A program made the translations under genes and the position numbers. Below, piece after piece: positions 9,827-19,991 of a DNA stretch of 64,000 nt. Origin of the DNA: Pseudomonadota bacterium (GTDB lineage Bacteria; Pseudomonadota; Gammaproteobacteria; Burkholderiales; Chitinibacteraceae); assembly GCA_026399755.1 (NCBI GenBank), contig JAPLQI010000035.1:33825-97824 (forward strand), read 5' to 3'. The notes beneath the pieces are model-generated. The model was not told the origin of the DNA and did not search any database. It was given only the letters and a program-made list of their open reading frames with translations. How positions within the stretch are numbered: the first letter of the stretch is position 1; each line of letters opens with the position of its first letter.

Positions 9827-11057
9827 AACGTAAAGCCTCAGCAGGGTTGACGCGAGATGCACGCCAGCTAGGGTAGAGGGTCGCGACCAGCGCTAAGACC
9901 AGTGAAATGCCGCCAATACTGCTGACATCGCTCCATAGCACACGCGACGGCAGCTCAGAAATCAGATAAACATCGGGGGATAAGATAGTCGTGCCGAGCA
10001 CGCGTTCAATAAACGGCACAATCACGTCCAGATTCTTAGAGATAAACACGCCAGCCAATACGCCAGAGCCTGTGCCTATGAAGCCAGATAAAGCGCCTTG
10101 AATCACAAAAATTTTCATGATTGAGCCGGGGGATGCGCCCAGCGTGCGAAGAATGGCGATATCGGCTTGCTTGTCGGTCACCACCATCACAAGGGTAGAA
10201 ACCAGATTAAATGCAGCGACCGCCACAATCAGCGTCAGAATGATAAACATCATGCGTTTTTCGATTTCAACGGCGCGGAAATAAGTGGGGTTTTCTTGGG
10301 TCCAATCACCAACCAATAAATTAGGCATCTCCTGATTTAGCTCGCGCGATACGCTGCGGGCTAAATTTAGATCATCCAGCTTTAGCCTCAGGCCGGAAAC
10401 GGCAGCGCCTGTTCTGAATAGTTTTTGTGCATCACCAAGATGAATCATGGCCACGCCCATATCGTAAGGTGCGTAATCGGCTTTAAAAATACCCGTGACG
10501 GTAAATTGCTTATATCTTGGGGTAAATCCCGCAATCGTGACTTGGCCTTGCGGAGTAATCAGCGTGACGCGATCGCCCGTACGAACGCCTAGCTCATTGG
10601 CAAGAGAAATACCAAGGATGACGCCGAATTCATCCGCGCGTAAGGATTGCAGCTCACCACTGACTAGCTTGCCTGCAACTTCATTGACATCGCTTTCCAG
10701 CTTGGGGTCAATGCCTCGGATCATCACGCCTTTAACCTGCTCGCCGCCATTGGTTAATAGGCCTTGCCCTAATACATAGGGGGCGGCAGCAAGTACATGT
10801 GGGTTCTTTTTTGCGGTATTGGCGGCAGATTGCCAGTCATTCAGCTGATTACCAACCCCGCTGATTTGCACATGCGCGGCCATGCCAAGAATGCGGTTAC
10901 GCACCTCTTCTTGAAAGCCATTCATCACGGACAGCACAATAATCAGCGCCGCTACGCCTAGCGCAATACCGATCACAGAAACAAGAGAAATAAACGAGAT
11001 AAAGCCATTACGACGGCTGGCACGCGTATAGCGCAGGCCGATCAGAAGTTCATACAT
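9819..11057 (-). CDS. lolC: Lipoprotein-releasing system transmembrane protein LolC/LolE family
   Basis: [40 protein letters not shown]-terminus; 412 aa. Confidence 0.92.
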   Translation of the reverse strand: MYELLIGLRYTRASRRNGFISFISLVSVIGIALGVAALIIVLSVMNGFQEEVRNRILGMAAHVQISGVGNQLNDWQSAANTAKKNPHVLAAAPYVLGQGLLTNGGEQVKGVMIRGIDPKLESDVNEVAGKLVSGELQSLRADEFGVILGISLANELGVRTGDRVTLITPQGQVTIAGFTPRYKQFTVTGIFKADYAPYDMGVAMIHLGDAQKLFRTGAAVSGLRLKLDDLNLARSVSRELNQEMPNLLVGDWTQENPTYFRAVEIEKRMMFIILTLIVAVAAFNLVSTLVMVVTDKQADIAILRTLGASPGSIMKIFVIQGALSGFIGTGSGVLAGVFISKNLDVIVPFIERVLGTTILSPDVYLISELPSRVLWSDVSSIGGISLVLALVATLYPSWRASRVNPAEALRYD

Positions 11058-11329
11058 GGGAGGCGAAATCTAACAAGGCGAGAAAGGCGGCTAGTTTAGC
11101 ATGCTTAGATCGCGGCGCTTGCTTGCGGAAGGGGTAAATATGGAGATCACACTGGTTTTTTAGTGTGAAATGAGTGTTCTTTCATTGTGAAGGATGACGT
11201 GGGCACAAAGGCGTGCCTGATAGGCATCACTAGAGACAAAACATCGCAAGAACGCTGGTTTGCGTAGGGTGTGCAAGTTGTTGCGCACCCTACAATACTC
11301 AAAGTCCTAAAAAAGCTTAATTCTAGACT

Positions 11330-11390
11330 TGTTTTTCTCCGTGAAACTCCGTGTTCTCCGCGCCCTCCGTGTTTCAAGATTTGGGTTGTG
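11330..11390. repeat. ctccgtgttctccgcgccctccgtg dispersed repeat (NHRGHREH-type)
   Basis: Near-identical to 41080-41140: ttttctccgtgaaactccgtgttctccgcgccctccgtg. Confidence 0.8.
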
Positions 11391-11399
11391 GTGTTGCAG

Positions 11400-12185
11400 T
11401 TAACAGGTAAACAAACCGCGTTGGCGGAATTGTTCACGCACTCGCTCGACCAGCTCCATGCTTGGGCTTTTGGTGTCTGTTAGCTCGTACTTCATGCCCA
11501 GCTCTGCCCATTTGCTTTCGCCCATTTTATGAAAGGGCAGTACTTCAACGCGCTCGATGTTTTTCATTGGCTTTAGATATTCGGCCAGTTTTTCTACATC
11601 CGCGAAGTCGTCGCTGATGCCGGGGATCAGTACGTAGCGAACCCAAACCGGTTTGCCCATCTTTTGTAAGCGTTCGGCAAAGTCGAGTGTGGGTTGGAGT
11701 GGTTTGCTGGTCAGGGCTTCGTATTTGACCGGATCGCTGTGTTTGATGTCGAGTAGCACGAGATCTACATTATCAAACCATGCATCATCAAGGTGGGCGG
11801 CTAAAAAGCCTTGGGTATCGAGTGCGGTGTGTAGTTTGAGATCTTGCTTGGCGCGGCGGAAGATTTCGCCTACAAAGTGCGCTTGCATCAACGGCTCGCC
11901 ACCGGAAATCGTTAGCCCGCCTGCGATGCGCAAAAAACTGGCATATTTTTTAAGTTCGCTCATGACGGCTTCTACGGTGTAGCTTTTGCCGTTATGCAGC
12001 TTCCATGTGTCTGGATTATGGCAATACAGGCAGCGGAACTGACAGCCGCTTACAAAAAGGGCAAAGCGCATGCCGGGGCCATCGACGGCCGCACCGGTTT
12101 CGATGGAATGCACAAATCCCTGTTGATGATGTTCGGTATCAAAAGAGATCGGGATGATTTCCCCTAGTGGCTTAGTCGGCTTCAT
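11400..12185 (-). CDS. pflA: Pyruvate formate-lyase-activating enzyme (radical SAM)
   Basis: CQFRCLYCHNPDTW CxxxCxxC motif; next to pflB. Confidence 0.95.
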   Translation of the reverse strand: MKPTKPLGEIIPISFDTEHHQQGFVHSIETGAAVDGPGMRFALFVSGCQFRCLYCHNPDTWKLHNGKSYTVEAVMSELKKYASFLRIAGGLTISGGEPLMQAHFVGEIFRRAKQDLKLHTALDTQGFLAAHLDDAWFDNVDLVLLDIKHSDPVKYEALTSKPLQPTLDFAERLQKMGKPVWVRYVLIPGISDDFADVEKLAEYLKPMKNIERVEVLPFHKMGESKWAELGMKYELTDTKSPSMELVERVREQFRQRGLFTC

Positions 12186-12222
12186 GTTTTTTCCAGTGGG
12201 GCTTATTTTATTGTTTTACGTT

Positions 12223-12260
12223 AAAACGGATCATTAAGCCTGCGCTTAATGATCCGTTTT
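12223..12260. terminator. Rho-independent terminator
   Basis: AAAACGGATCATTAAGC-CTGC-GCTTAATGATCCGTTTT. Confidence 0.85.
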
Positions 12261-12295
12261 GGGGAGTTCTACTTTTCTTTCTAATGCACAACAGC

Positions 12296-12481
12296 TTACG
12301 TTTTTTCGTGGAAAGTACGGCTAATCACGTCCATTTGTTGCTCACGAGTGAGCTTGACGAAATTCACTGCATAGCCAGAAACACGCACGGTGAGCTGTGG
12401 GTAGTTGTCTGGATTTTCCATCGCGTCAACCAAGGTGTCTCGGTTTAACACATTCATATTAAGGTGAAATAGTTGTGCCAT
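12296..12481 (-). CDS. 61-aa stand-alone glycyl-radical C-terminal domain (GrcA/YfiD-like, truncated)
   Basis: [17 protein letters not shown]...[29 protein letters not shown] near-copy of the PflB C-terminus; Shine-Dalgarno aaggagccgcccATG. Confidence 0.85.
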   Translation of the reverse strand: MAQLFHLNMNVLNRDTLVDAMENPDNYPQLTVRVSGYAVNFVKLTREQQMDVISRTFHEKT

Positions 12482-12531
12482 GGGCGGCTCCTTGGGTGAG
12501 TGTATTCTGTAAGTTTTAGATTAATTTGCCA

Positions 12532-12554
12532 GCCCCGTAGGGGCTGACAAATTA
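12532..12554. terminator. Hairpin between pflB and the mini glycyl-radical ORF
   Basis: TAATTTGCCAGCCCCGTAGGGGCTGACAAATTA. Confidence 0.6.
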
Positions 12555-12569
12555 ACTAAGCAATACTTC

Positions 12570-14882
12570 TTAACACTTGCCGTGGAATGTACGGCTGATT
12601 ACGTCCATTTGCTGTTCGCGAGTCAGCTTCACAAAGTTCACTGCGTAGCCAGAAACACGCACGGTCAGTTGTGGGTAGTTTTCTGGGTGCTCCATCGCGT
12701 CCAGCAGGGTGTCACGGTTCAATACATTCATGTTTAGATGGAAGAGTTGATCCATTTTTTCATCAACGGCATCTTTATCTAAGCAGGTAGAGCATTCTTC
12801 GCCGTGTGGTCCAAACAGGCCATCGATCGAAGCGGCTAATGTTTTAACGCGATCTGCTGCGTTGTGGCCCAGTGCGTCAGGGGTCATGGATGCAGTCCAA
12901 GACACACCATCCAAAGCGGCTTCGTAAGGGATCTTCGATACAGAGAAGCCCGCAGCGATAAAGCCATTGGTGTCGCGGCCATTCATTGGGTTAGCACCTG
13001 GAGAGAACGGAGTGCCAGAGCGGCGGCCGTCTGGGGTGTTACCTGTTTTCTTGCCGTAAACCACATTAGAGGTAATGGTCAGTACCGATTGAGTTGGCAT
13101 GGAGTCACGATAGAACACAGGCTGAGCCTTGATCTTATTCATGAATGTTTCTGTCAGCCAAACTGCAATATCATCGACGCGATCATCGTTATTGCCGTAA
13201 GCAGGGTAATCGCCTTCGATTTTGTAATCGACTGCAATGCCTTTTTCGTTACGAATCACAGACACTTTTGCGTGCTTGATGGCAGAAAGTGAATCGGCAG
13301 CAACAGCTAGGCCCGCAATACCGCAAGCCATGGTGCGCAGAATGTCACGGTCATGCAGCGCCATTTCGATGCGTTCGTACGAATACTTATCGTGCATGTA
13401 ATGGATCGAGTTCAGCGCAGTCACGTATGTTTTTGCTAACCAATCCAGCATTACATCGTATTTCGCCATCACTTCATCGTAATTGAGCACATCGCCTTTG
13501 AGTGGTTCAAAACCATTGGCGACCACTTTGCCGGTTTTTTCGTCCACACCACCGTTGATCGCATAGAGCATGGCTTTGGCAAGGTTGACCCGTGCGCCAA
13601 AGAATTGCATTTGCTTACCGACCGCCATGGCTGAAACACAACACGCGATGGCGTAATCGTCACCCCATTTTGGATTCATCAAGTCATCGTTTTCGTACTG
13701 GATGGCGGAGGTATCAATCGAAACTTTCGCGCAGAATTCTTTAAAGCCTTGCGGGAAAGAAGTCGACCACAATACAGTCAAGTTAGGCTCTGGAGCCGGT
13801 CCAAGGTTGTACAGTGTGTGCAGAACACGGAAGCTAGATTTAGTCACCAGTGTGCGGCCATCAAGACCTGTACCACCGATAGATTCTGTGACCCATGTTG
13901 GATCGCCAGAGAATAAATCATCGTATTCTGGTGTGCGCAAGAAGCGAATAATCCGCAATTTCATGACCATATGGTCAATCAATTCTTGGGCTTGTGATTC
14001 GTTAATGCGGCCTTCGACCAAATCGCGTTGGATATACACGTCAAGGAAGGTTGAAGTACGGCCAATCGACATCGCCGCGCCATTTTGCTCTTTAGTTGCA
14101 GCAAGATAGCCAAAGTACAGCCATTGGATGGCTTCTTGAGCGGTAGTGGCTGGCTTAGAAATATCAAAGCCGTAAGACTTAGCCATTTGCTTGAGTTCGC
14201 CCAGCGCTTTGATTTGCTCGGACAACTCTTCACGCAAACGAATCACTGATTCGGTAAACGGAACATCATTGAGTTCGGTTTTTTCGCGTTTTTTGTCAAC
14301 GATCAAAAAATCAACGCCGTATAGTGCTACACGACGATAGTCACCAATAATACGGCCACGGCCATAAGAATCTGGTAAGCCAGTAATCACACCCGAGCTA
14401 CGGCAAGCCATAATTTCTGGTGTGTAAGCATCAAACACGCCCATATTGTGATCTTTACGATATTTGGTAAAGATGTCTACAATTTCTGGGTTCATTTCAA
14501 AGTGATAGGCTTCAAGGCCGTTTTGCACCATGCGCAAACCGCCGTTCGGCATAATGGCGCGACGCAGTGGTTTGTCGGTTTGAACACCGACGATGGTTTC
14601 TAAATCTTTATTAATATAGCCAGGGCCGTGCGCAGTAATCGATGCGCCAACATGGGTAGATACTTCCAATACGCCACGTTTACGCTCTTCTTTAAGCTGA
14701 GCAGATAGCTCGGTCCAAAGTTGAGTGGTGCGTTCGGTTGGGCCAGCAAGGAAGCTATCATCATCCAAGTAAGGCGTGTAGTTGAGTTGGATAAAACCAC
14801 GAGTGTCGACTTTATCTTGCCACTCGCCGGTTTTAAACCCACGCCAAGCGTCAAGTTGCAGATGATTTTCTGGTGCGTTCAT
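12570..14882 (-). CDS. pflB: Formate acetyltransferase (pyruvate formate-lyase)
   Basis: CCVSAM Cys-Cys site and C-terminal RVSGYAV glycyl-radical motif; probable start [13 protein letters not shown]. Confidence 0.96.
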   Translation of the reverse strand: MNAPENHLQLDAWRGFKTGEWQDKVDTRGFIQLNYTPYLDDDSFLAGPTERTTQLWTELSAQLKEERKRGVLEVSTHVGASITAHGPGYINKDLETIVGVQTDKPLRRAIMPNGGLRMVQNGLEAYHFEMNPEIVDIFTKYRKDHNMGVFDAYTPEIMACRSSGVITGLPDSYGRGRIIGDYRRVALYGVDFLIVDKKREKTELNDVPFTESVIRLREELSEQIKALGELKQMAKSYGFDISKPATTAQEAIQWLYFGYLAATKEQNGAAMSIGRTSTFLDVYIQRDLVEGRINESQAQELIDHMVMKLRIIRFLRTPEYDDLFSGDPTWVTESIGGTGLDGRTLVTKSSFRVLHTLYNLGPAPEPNLTVLWSTSFPQGFKEFCAKVSIDTSAIQYENDDLMNPKWGDDYAIACCVSAMAVGKQMQFFGARVNLAKAMLYAINGGVDEKTGKVVANGFEPLKGDVLNYDEVMAKYDVMLDWLAKTYVTALNSIHYMHDKYSYERIEMALHDRDILRTMACGIAGLAVAADSLSAIKHAKVSVIRNEKGIAVDYKIEGDYPAYGNNDDRVDDIAVWLTETFMNKIKAQPVFYRDSMPTQSVLTITSNVVYGKKTGNTPDGRRSGTPFSPGANPMNGRDTNGFIAAGFSVSKIPYEAALDGVSWTASMTPDALGHNAADRVKTLAASIDGLFGPHGEECSTCLDKDAVDEKMDQLFHLNMNVLNRDTLLDAMEHPENYPQLTVRVSGYAVNFVKLTREQQMDVISRTFHGKC

Positions 14883-14948
14883 AGCTGATGCTCCTATAGG
14901 CCTCAAGACCCTGTTGCCGTGCATGTCTTATAAGGACACGCTTTAAGT

Positions 14949-14962
14949 TTGATCTGTTTGAA
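14949..14962. promoter_or_regulatory. Possible FNR-like half-palindrome upstream of pflB
   Basis: TTGATctgtTTGAA, 8/10 to TTGATN4ATCAA. Confidence 0.3.
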
Positions 14963-15103
14963 AACGATTTTGTCGCTTCCAATGCATCCATCCTAGTCTG
15001 ATCTTTGACGTAAAAACTTAATACAAATCAACTTCTTGGTTTTGTAGCTTGTATACAGTTGACTACTTTTGCTTGGGGAAAGCAAAGCATAAATAACAAA
15101 AAA

Positions 15104-15129
15104 AAACAGCGCCATATTGCGGCGCTGTT
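15104..15129 (-). terminator. prfC terminator
   Basis: AACAGCGCC-GCAATAT-GGCGCTGTTTTTTT on the minus strand. Confidence 0.85.
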
Positions 15130-15140
15130 GGGTTGAATAT

Positions 15141-16727
15141 TTACAGGGTAACGGCGTGTTCACGGGTTGCGTGAAACACAATTTTAGGCCAGCGCTCCTG
15201 AATGAGTTGCAAGTTCACTCGGCTCGTTGCGAGGTAAGCTAGGCTGTTTGCAGCGTCCCGCCCCAGATTGTTGACCAGCTGATCTTCAAAATCTTCCAAC
15301 ATTTTTGCATCATCACAGCTCACCCAGCGTGCGGTGAAAATGGTGGTGGATTCAAATACTGCTTCTACGCCATATTCATTAGCAAGACGGGAAGCAACCA
15401 CTTCAAATTGCAATACCCCCACCGCACCTAAAATCAGATCCGAGCCGTTGAGTGGTTTAAATACCTGCACCGCGCCTTCTTCACCCAACTGTTGCAAGCC
15501 TTTATGCAATTGCTTGATCTTCAGTGGGTTTTTGATGCGCACAATGCGGAACATCTCGGGCGCAAAGTAAGGGATGCCAGTAAAGGCGAGTAATTCGCCT
15601 TCAGAGAATGAATCACCAATCTGAATATTGCCGTGATTGGGCAGGCCGATAATGTCGCCAGCGTAAGCTTCTTCTACTTGCTCACGGCCTTGCGCCATAA
15701 AGGTGACGACCGAGTTGGCGGCAATCTCACGATTCAGTCGCAAATGCTTGAATTTCATACCACGGGTAAATTCACCCGAACACACACGCAAGAAAGCAAT
15801 TCGGTCGCGGTGTTTTGGATCCATATTGGCTTGAATCTTAAACACAAAAGCCGAAAATTTTTCTTCGGTAGGGCTTACTGTACGCACGGTGGCGTGAGCC
15901 TCGCCGGGTGATGGTGCCCAATCGACCAGCGCGTTTAAGATTTCGCGAATACCGAAGTTATTAATCGCCGAGCCAAAGAAGACCGGTGTTAAATCACCTG
16001 ATAAAAACTCTTCCAGCACAAAGGGGTGCGAAGCGCCGCGTACAAGCTCTAGCTCCATACGGGTGTTTTCGATCTCCAGTGGGAATAATTCATCAAGGCG
16101 AGGGTTGTTTAGGCCTTCAATGATTTCCACTTCATCCAGCGGGCCTTTGCCTGGGGTGAACAGCAGTACGGTATCAGTGAGGATGCTGTACACGCCACGG
16201 AAGGTCTTACCCATGCCGATCGGCCAGGTAATCGGCGCGCAGCGGATTTCCAGCACGCTTTCTACTTCGTCTAATAGCTCAAGCGAATCACGTACTTCGC
16301 GGTCGAGCTTGTTCATTAGCGTAATAATCGGCGTATTGCGCAGGCGGCATACATTCAAAAGCTTGATAGTTTGCGCTTCCACACCCTTAGCCGCATCAAT
16401 CACCATCAAGGCGCTGTCTACGGCGGTGAGCACACGGTAGGTGTCTTCAGAGAAGTCTTGGTGGCCTGGTGTGTCGAGCAAATTCACGACGTGATCGCGG
16501 TAATCAAACTGCATCACGCTGGATGCCACCGAAATACCCCGTTGCTTTTCGATATCCATCCAGTCGGAAGTGGCAAACTTGCCGCCTTTTTTACCTTTAA
16601 CCGTACCGGCGTTTTGAATTGCTCCCGAGAAATAAAGCAGCTTTTCGGTGAGCGTCGTTTTACCCGCATCAGGGTGGGAGATAATGGCGAAGGTGCGGCG
16701 ACGGCCTACTTCGCGTGCTAAATCAGT
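15141..16727 (-). CDS. prfC: Peptide chain release factor 3
   Basis: [17 protein letters not shown]-loop, [31 protein letters not shown]; start [13 protein letters not shown]. Confidence 0.95.
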   Translation of the reverse strand, partial: TDLAREVGRRRTFAIISHPDAGKTTLTEKLLYFSGAIQNAGTVKGKKGGKFATSDWMDIEKQRGISVASSVMQFDYRDHVVNLLDTPGHQDFSEDTYRVLTAVDSALMVIDAAKGVEAQTIKLLNVCRLRNTPIITLMNKLDREVRDSLELLDEVESVLEIRCAPITWPIGMGKTFRGVYSILTDTVLLFTPGKGPLDEVEIIEGLNNPRLDELFPLEIENTRMELELVRGASHPFVLEEFLSGDLTPVFFGSAINNFGIREILNALVDWAPSPGEAHATVRTVSPTEEKFSAFVFKIQANMDPKHRDRIAFLRVCSGEFTRGMKFKHLRLNREIAANSVVTFMAQGREQVEEAYAGDIIGLPNHGNIQIGDSFSEGELLAFTGIPYFAPEMFRIVRIKNPLKIKQLHKGLQQLGEEGAVQVFKPLNGSDLILGAVGVLQFEVVASRLANEYGVEAVFESTTIFTARWVSCDDAKMLEDFEDQLVNNLGRDAANSLAYLATSRVNLQLIQERWPKIVFHATREHAVTL

Positions 16728-16799
16728 CATGTAAGGGCTACAAAAAAGCAAAAGAGGGATTTTACGTTAATTACGATGGATAAGCACGGATCAAGGCAC

Positions 16800-19694
16800 T
16801 CATTGCGTTTTGTCTGGCGCCTCGGTGGGCAGCAAGATGCTAAGGATGGCTCCACCGTCCTTGGCGTTTTCGGCATAGATTTCACCGCCATGATCGGTCA
16901 TGATTTGGCGGCTAATGGCGAGCCCCAAGCCTGTGCCGCTGGCGTGCCCATTGAGGCGACTGCTTTGAATGAATTTATCAAAAATCAAATCAAGCTCGCC
17001 CTCTGGAATGCCCAGGCCGTGATCTCTAACGCTTAATCCCATGGCGGCTTTGCCATTTTTGAGCTGTGCGTTTTCTATAAAGTGAATATGAATTTCGTTG
17101 CCATTTGGGCTAAATTTAATAGCGTTGGAGAGTAAATTAATAATAACTTGAGTAATTCGTGCTTTATCAAGGGTCAGTAAAATAGCTTGAGTGGGGGAGT
17201 CCAATATTAGTCGGATTTGTTTACTAGAAATAAGGGCAGCCAGCTCGGTTGCGGCCTGTTTGGCAATGATTTTTAAATCGTAATTCATCTTGCTATAGCG
17301 CATTTTATTGGCTTCAAGACGTGACATATCTAAAAGATCATTGAGTAAAATAAGCAGGCGATTGCCACTAGAATGAATTCGTTCAAAGTAGCGAACTAAA
17401 TTAGTTCGATCTGCATTGTCTACTTTAGATAGGCCAATTTCTGAGAACGATAAAATAGCATGCATTGGGGTGCGTAATTCATGTGACATATTGGCAAGGA
17501 AAATTGATTTTGCCATATTGGCGGCTTCTGCCGCTTCTTTGGCTTCCAGTAAACGGTATTCCACTTCTTTTAATTTTGAAATATTAGTCAAAAAGGCAAA
17601 GGCATATTCTAAGCGATGCTGTTCATCGTAAATACAGGCTGAGTTCACTAAAAATGGCCGGACTTCTCCGCCCGCCGAGCGCAAGGTGACTTCGCCTGCA
17701 TGATTGGAGCGCACGTGCTGGCTAGATAAATTGTCGGGGAAGATCGCGTCTGCGTGTTCTGGCCATAGTTGATCGGGTTGCTTACCAATAAGGGTTTCTC
17801 GGCTAAGGCCTAGTTGTTGGCAAAATGCTTGGTTGATATCCACAATATGGCTTTGGCTATCAATTAAAATAAAGCCATCGGCGGTGCCTTCGATAATGGT
17901 GCGTTTAAGCCGCTCTGATTGCTTGAGCGCATGTGCTGCAATCCGTGCGGCACTGACGTCTTCGATGACACAAATCAGCCCCTTGCTGATATCCCCCTCT
18001 ACCATTTCTTTTGCATAAACCATCGCCCAAAAGCGGGACGTGTCGCGGCGATATAATTCCATTTCACCGCGGTAAGTGCCCTTGCTCTTGATGGCATCAC
18101 GAATGGGTTTGTTATAGGCGCTAAAATCCTGTGTTGATGCGTGGAGGATGTCGGTCGGCATATCGGTAATTTCAGCTGTGCTATAGCCAAATAATGTTTC
18201 AAAAGCAGGATTAACTAAACGAATCGTGCCTTTTACAGAAAGCATAATGGCTAAAGGGCTGGCATCTAATACGGAGCGAATTTCGGCGGTGCGCTCTAAT
18301 ACGAGGTCTTGTAAATGATCTCGGTGGCGACGTAATTCGTGTTCGCTATTTTGTTGCTCAGAAATATCACGCACGGTTGCGCAGAGGTAGGCTGCATCCG
18401 AAAAAGTAATTCGACTGAAAGTGATTTCAACAGGCAGCTGTAATTGTTGGGCGTTTATTTGATGGGTTGTGTAGAGAAGTCGTTTTTCTACTATCAGCGT
18501 GTCCCAGAAAACTTGCCATTGAGCATGATCTATTTGTGGAAAAATATCGAAAAAACTTAATTTAAGTAGCTCATTTTGTGTGAAGCTGGTGCTGATTGAA
18601 GTGGCACGATTGGCGTAGCAGATTTGGCCAGATATATCAGTCCAAAGAATAATATCAGGGGCTTCATCAACGGTAAATTGGGTAAGGTGCAGTCGAGCTT
18701 CAATCTTTTCTACACGGCGTAATTGTTGTAATAGTAAATAGAGTAAGCAAGAAATAATCAGCATAAAACTGAGCCCTGCAATGGCGCGGGCAATTAAATC
18801 ATTATTAAAGCGATTTAATAAGGTATTGCGATCGGTAGAAACCAGAATAATCAGCGGCTGAGTGCTTTGGCTCGTATGAAAAGCCGTGAGTAATTGCATG
18901 TTGCTGGAGCGGCTAGGGTAGACGCTAGAGCCTTGCAGGCGGCGTTGTTCAAATAAAAGAGGATCAATCTCGCGTAAATTTCGGCCGACTTGTGCTTCGT
19001 CAAATGGGTAGCTGAGTAAAATGACGCCATCGCTGCGCAGTAAATGCACATGGCTGCCGCTTGGTAATTTAAGCGATTGATAAAACTGAATAAAGTATTG
19101 TGGCTCTACGCCTGCTAAAATCACGCCGCCAAATTCCCCTTCATTTTTTGTAATTCTTTGCGTAACAGGTATCAACCATTTTCCATCCGTGCGGCTGAGT
19201 ACTGGATTGCCTATCATTGGGCGAGGGTCATGAAATTGCTTGTGGTATTTAAAATAACTCCGATCGGCCAAAGGAACATGCCTTGTGGGGTATTCCAAAC
19301 CATGGCTTTGAATATAGCCTCTACTATCAATGGTGATAATGCCGCGCACTTGTGGGGTGAGAGAGACTTTATTTTTTAAGATCTGATGAGTTTGAAATTC
19401 ATTGGCCTGATCAACTCCACCAAATTGATTGAGATTTTCCACGATATTTTGTAAGGATTGCTCAACCGATACAAACGTGCGGGTGGCGTGCTCATCAAGG
19501 GAGCGGGCGAGCGATAGGCTGCTGCGTTCGGCTTCTTTTATCGTTTCTTGGTAGTCATTGATGGATATTAAAATCAGAGCGAGCGCGGTGACGATCGCTA
19601 AGATGGCATACAGCAGAATAAGGCCGCCTCGCAGCAGCTTTAGAGAGGTCGCGGAGCCCGTTGGGCGCAGCAAGTGGGTGAAAAACCGGGTCAT
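16800..19694 (-). CDS. Membrane PAS-domain sensor histidine kinase with periplasmic dCache-like domain
   Basis: 964 aa; [23 protein letters not shown] HisKA, GTGLGLAISRQIM HATPase, several PAS segments, no receiver. Confidence 0.9.
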   Translation of the reverse strand: MTRFFTHLLRPTGSATSLKLLRGGLILLYAILAIVTALALILISINDYQETIKEAERSSLSLARSLDEHATRTFVSVEQSLQNIVENLNQFGGVDQANEFQTHQILKNKVSLTPQVRGIITIDSRGYIQSHGLEYPTRHVPLADRSYFKYHKQFHDPRPMIGNPVLSRTDGKWLIPVTQRITKNEGEFGGVILAGVEPQYFIQFYQSLKLPSGSHVHLLRSDGVILLSYPFDEAQVGRNLREIDPLLFEQRRLQGSSVYPSRSSNMQLLTAFHTSQSTQPLIILVSTDRNTLLNRFNNDLIARAIAGLSFMLIISCLLYLLLQQLRRVEKIEARLHLTQFTVDEAPDIILWTDISGQICYANRATSISTSFTQNELLKLSFFDIFPQIDHAQWQVFWDTLIVEKRLLYTTHQINAQQLQLPVEITFSRITFSDAAYLCATVRDISEQQNSEHELRRHRDHLQDLVLERTAEIRSVLDASPLAIMLSVKGTIRLVNPAFETLFGYSTAEITDMPTDILHASTQDFSAYNKPIRDAIKSKGTYRGEMELYRRDTSRFWAMVYAKEMVEGDISKGLICVIEDVSAARIAAHALKQSERLKRTIIEGTADGFILIDSQSHIVDINQAFCQQLGLSRETLIGKQPDQLWPEHADAIFPDNLSSQHVRSNHAGEVTLRSAGGEVRPFLVNSACIYDEQHRLEYAFAFLTNISKLKEVEYRLLEAKEAAEAANMAKSIFLANMSHELRTPMHAILSFSEIGLSKVDNADRTNLVRYFERIHSSGNRLLILLNDLLDMSRLEANKMRYSKMNYDLKIIAKQAATELAALISSKQIRLILDSPTQAILLTLDKARITQVIINLLSNAIKFSPNGNEIHIHFIENAQLKNGKAAMGLSVRDHGLGIPEGELDLIFDKFIQSSRLNGHASGTGLGLAISRQIMTDHGGEIYAENAKDGGAILSILLPTEAPDKTQ

Positions 19695-19740
19695 AGCATA
19701 GAAATTTGGATGAGATGCGTCGGGATGGGCTTCACTATAT

Positions 19741-19784
19741 ATAGCGTATTGCGAACACTCTAGATGAGCACCGCAATACGCTAT
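19741..19784. repeat. Perfect 13-bp inverted repeat
   Basis: ATAGCGTATTGCG ... CGCAATACGCTAT upstream of the sensor kinase. Confidence 0.7.
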
Positions 19785-19794
19785 TCACTTAAGT

Positions 19795-19975
19795 TAAGCT
19801 GCCTGTTGAACGTAATGCTGATCGTACTGCCAAAAAGTCAGATTTGCTTATATTTCACGTATTTTTCCTTGAGCCACTAGGCTGGAAGTTTAGTAACTAC
19901 CAGCCCATCTTAAAAAATCGAGAAATCTATTTCAAGCCGCACTTTTCCTCGCGTACAGGGCTTACGTTTTACAGA
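19795..19975. repeat. Degenerate member of the GCAGCCTGTCGGACTTA inverted-repeat family
   Basis: gctgcctgttgaacgtaatgctgatcgtactgcc..tatatttcacgtattttt..cagggctta resembles 39231-39392. Confidence 0.55.
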
Positions 19976-19991
19976 ATGCAGGAAAACCGCT

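Noticed and set aside
11147-11437. 96-aa ORF containing HGGRGEHGVSRRKTSLELS
   Set aside because: Translation of the ctccgtg repeat upstream of pflA; known type of annotation artefact.
12864-13292. 142-aa ORF antisense to pflB
   Set aside because: Shadow ORF opposite a strongly conserved coding region; no independent support.
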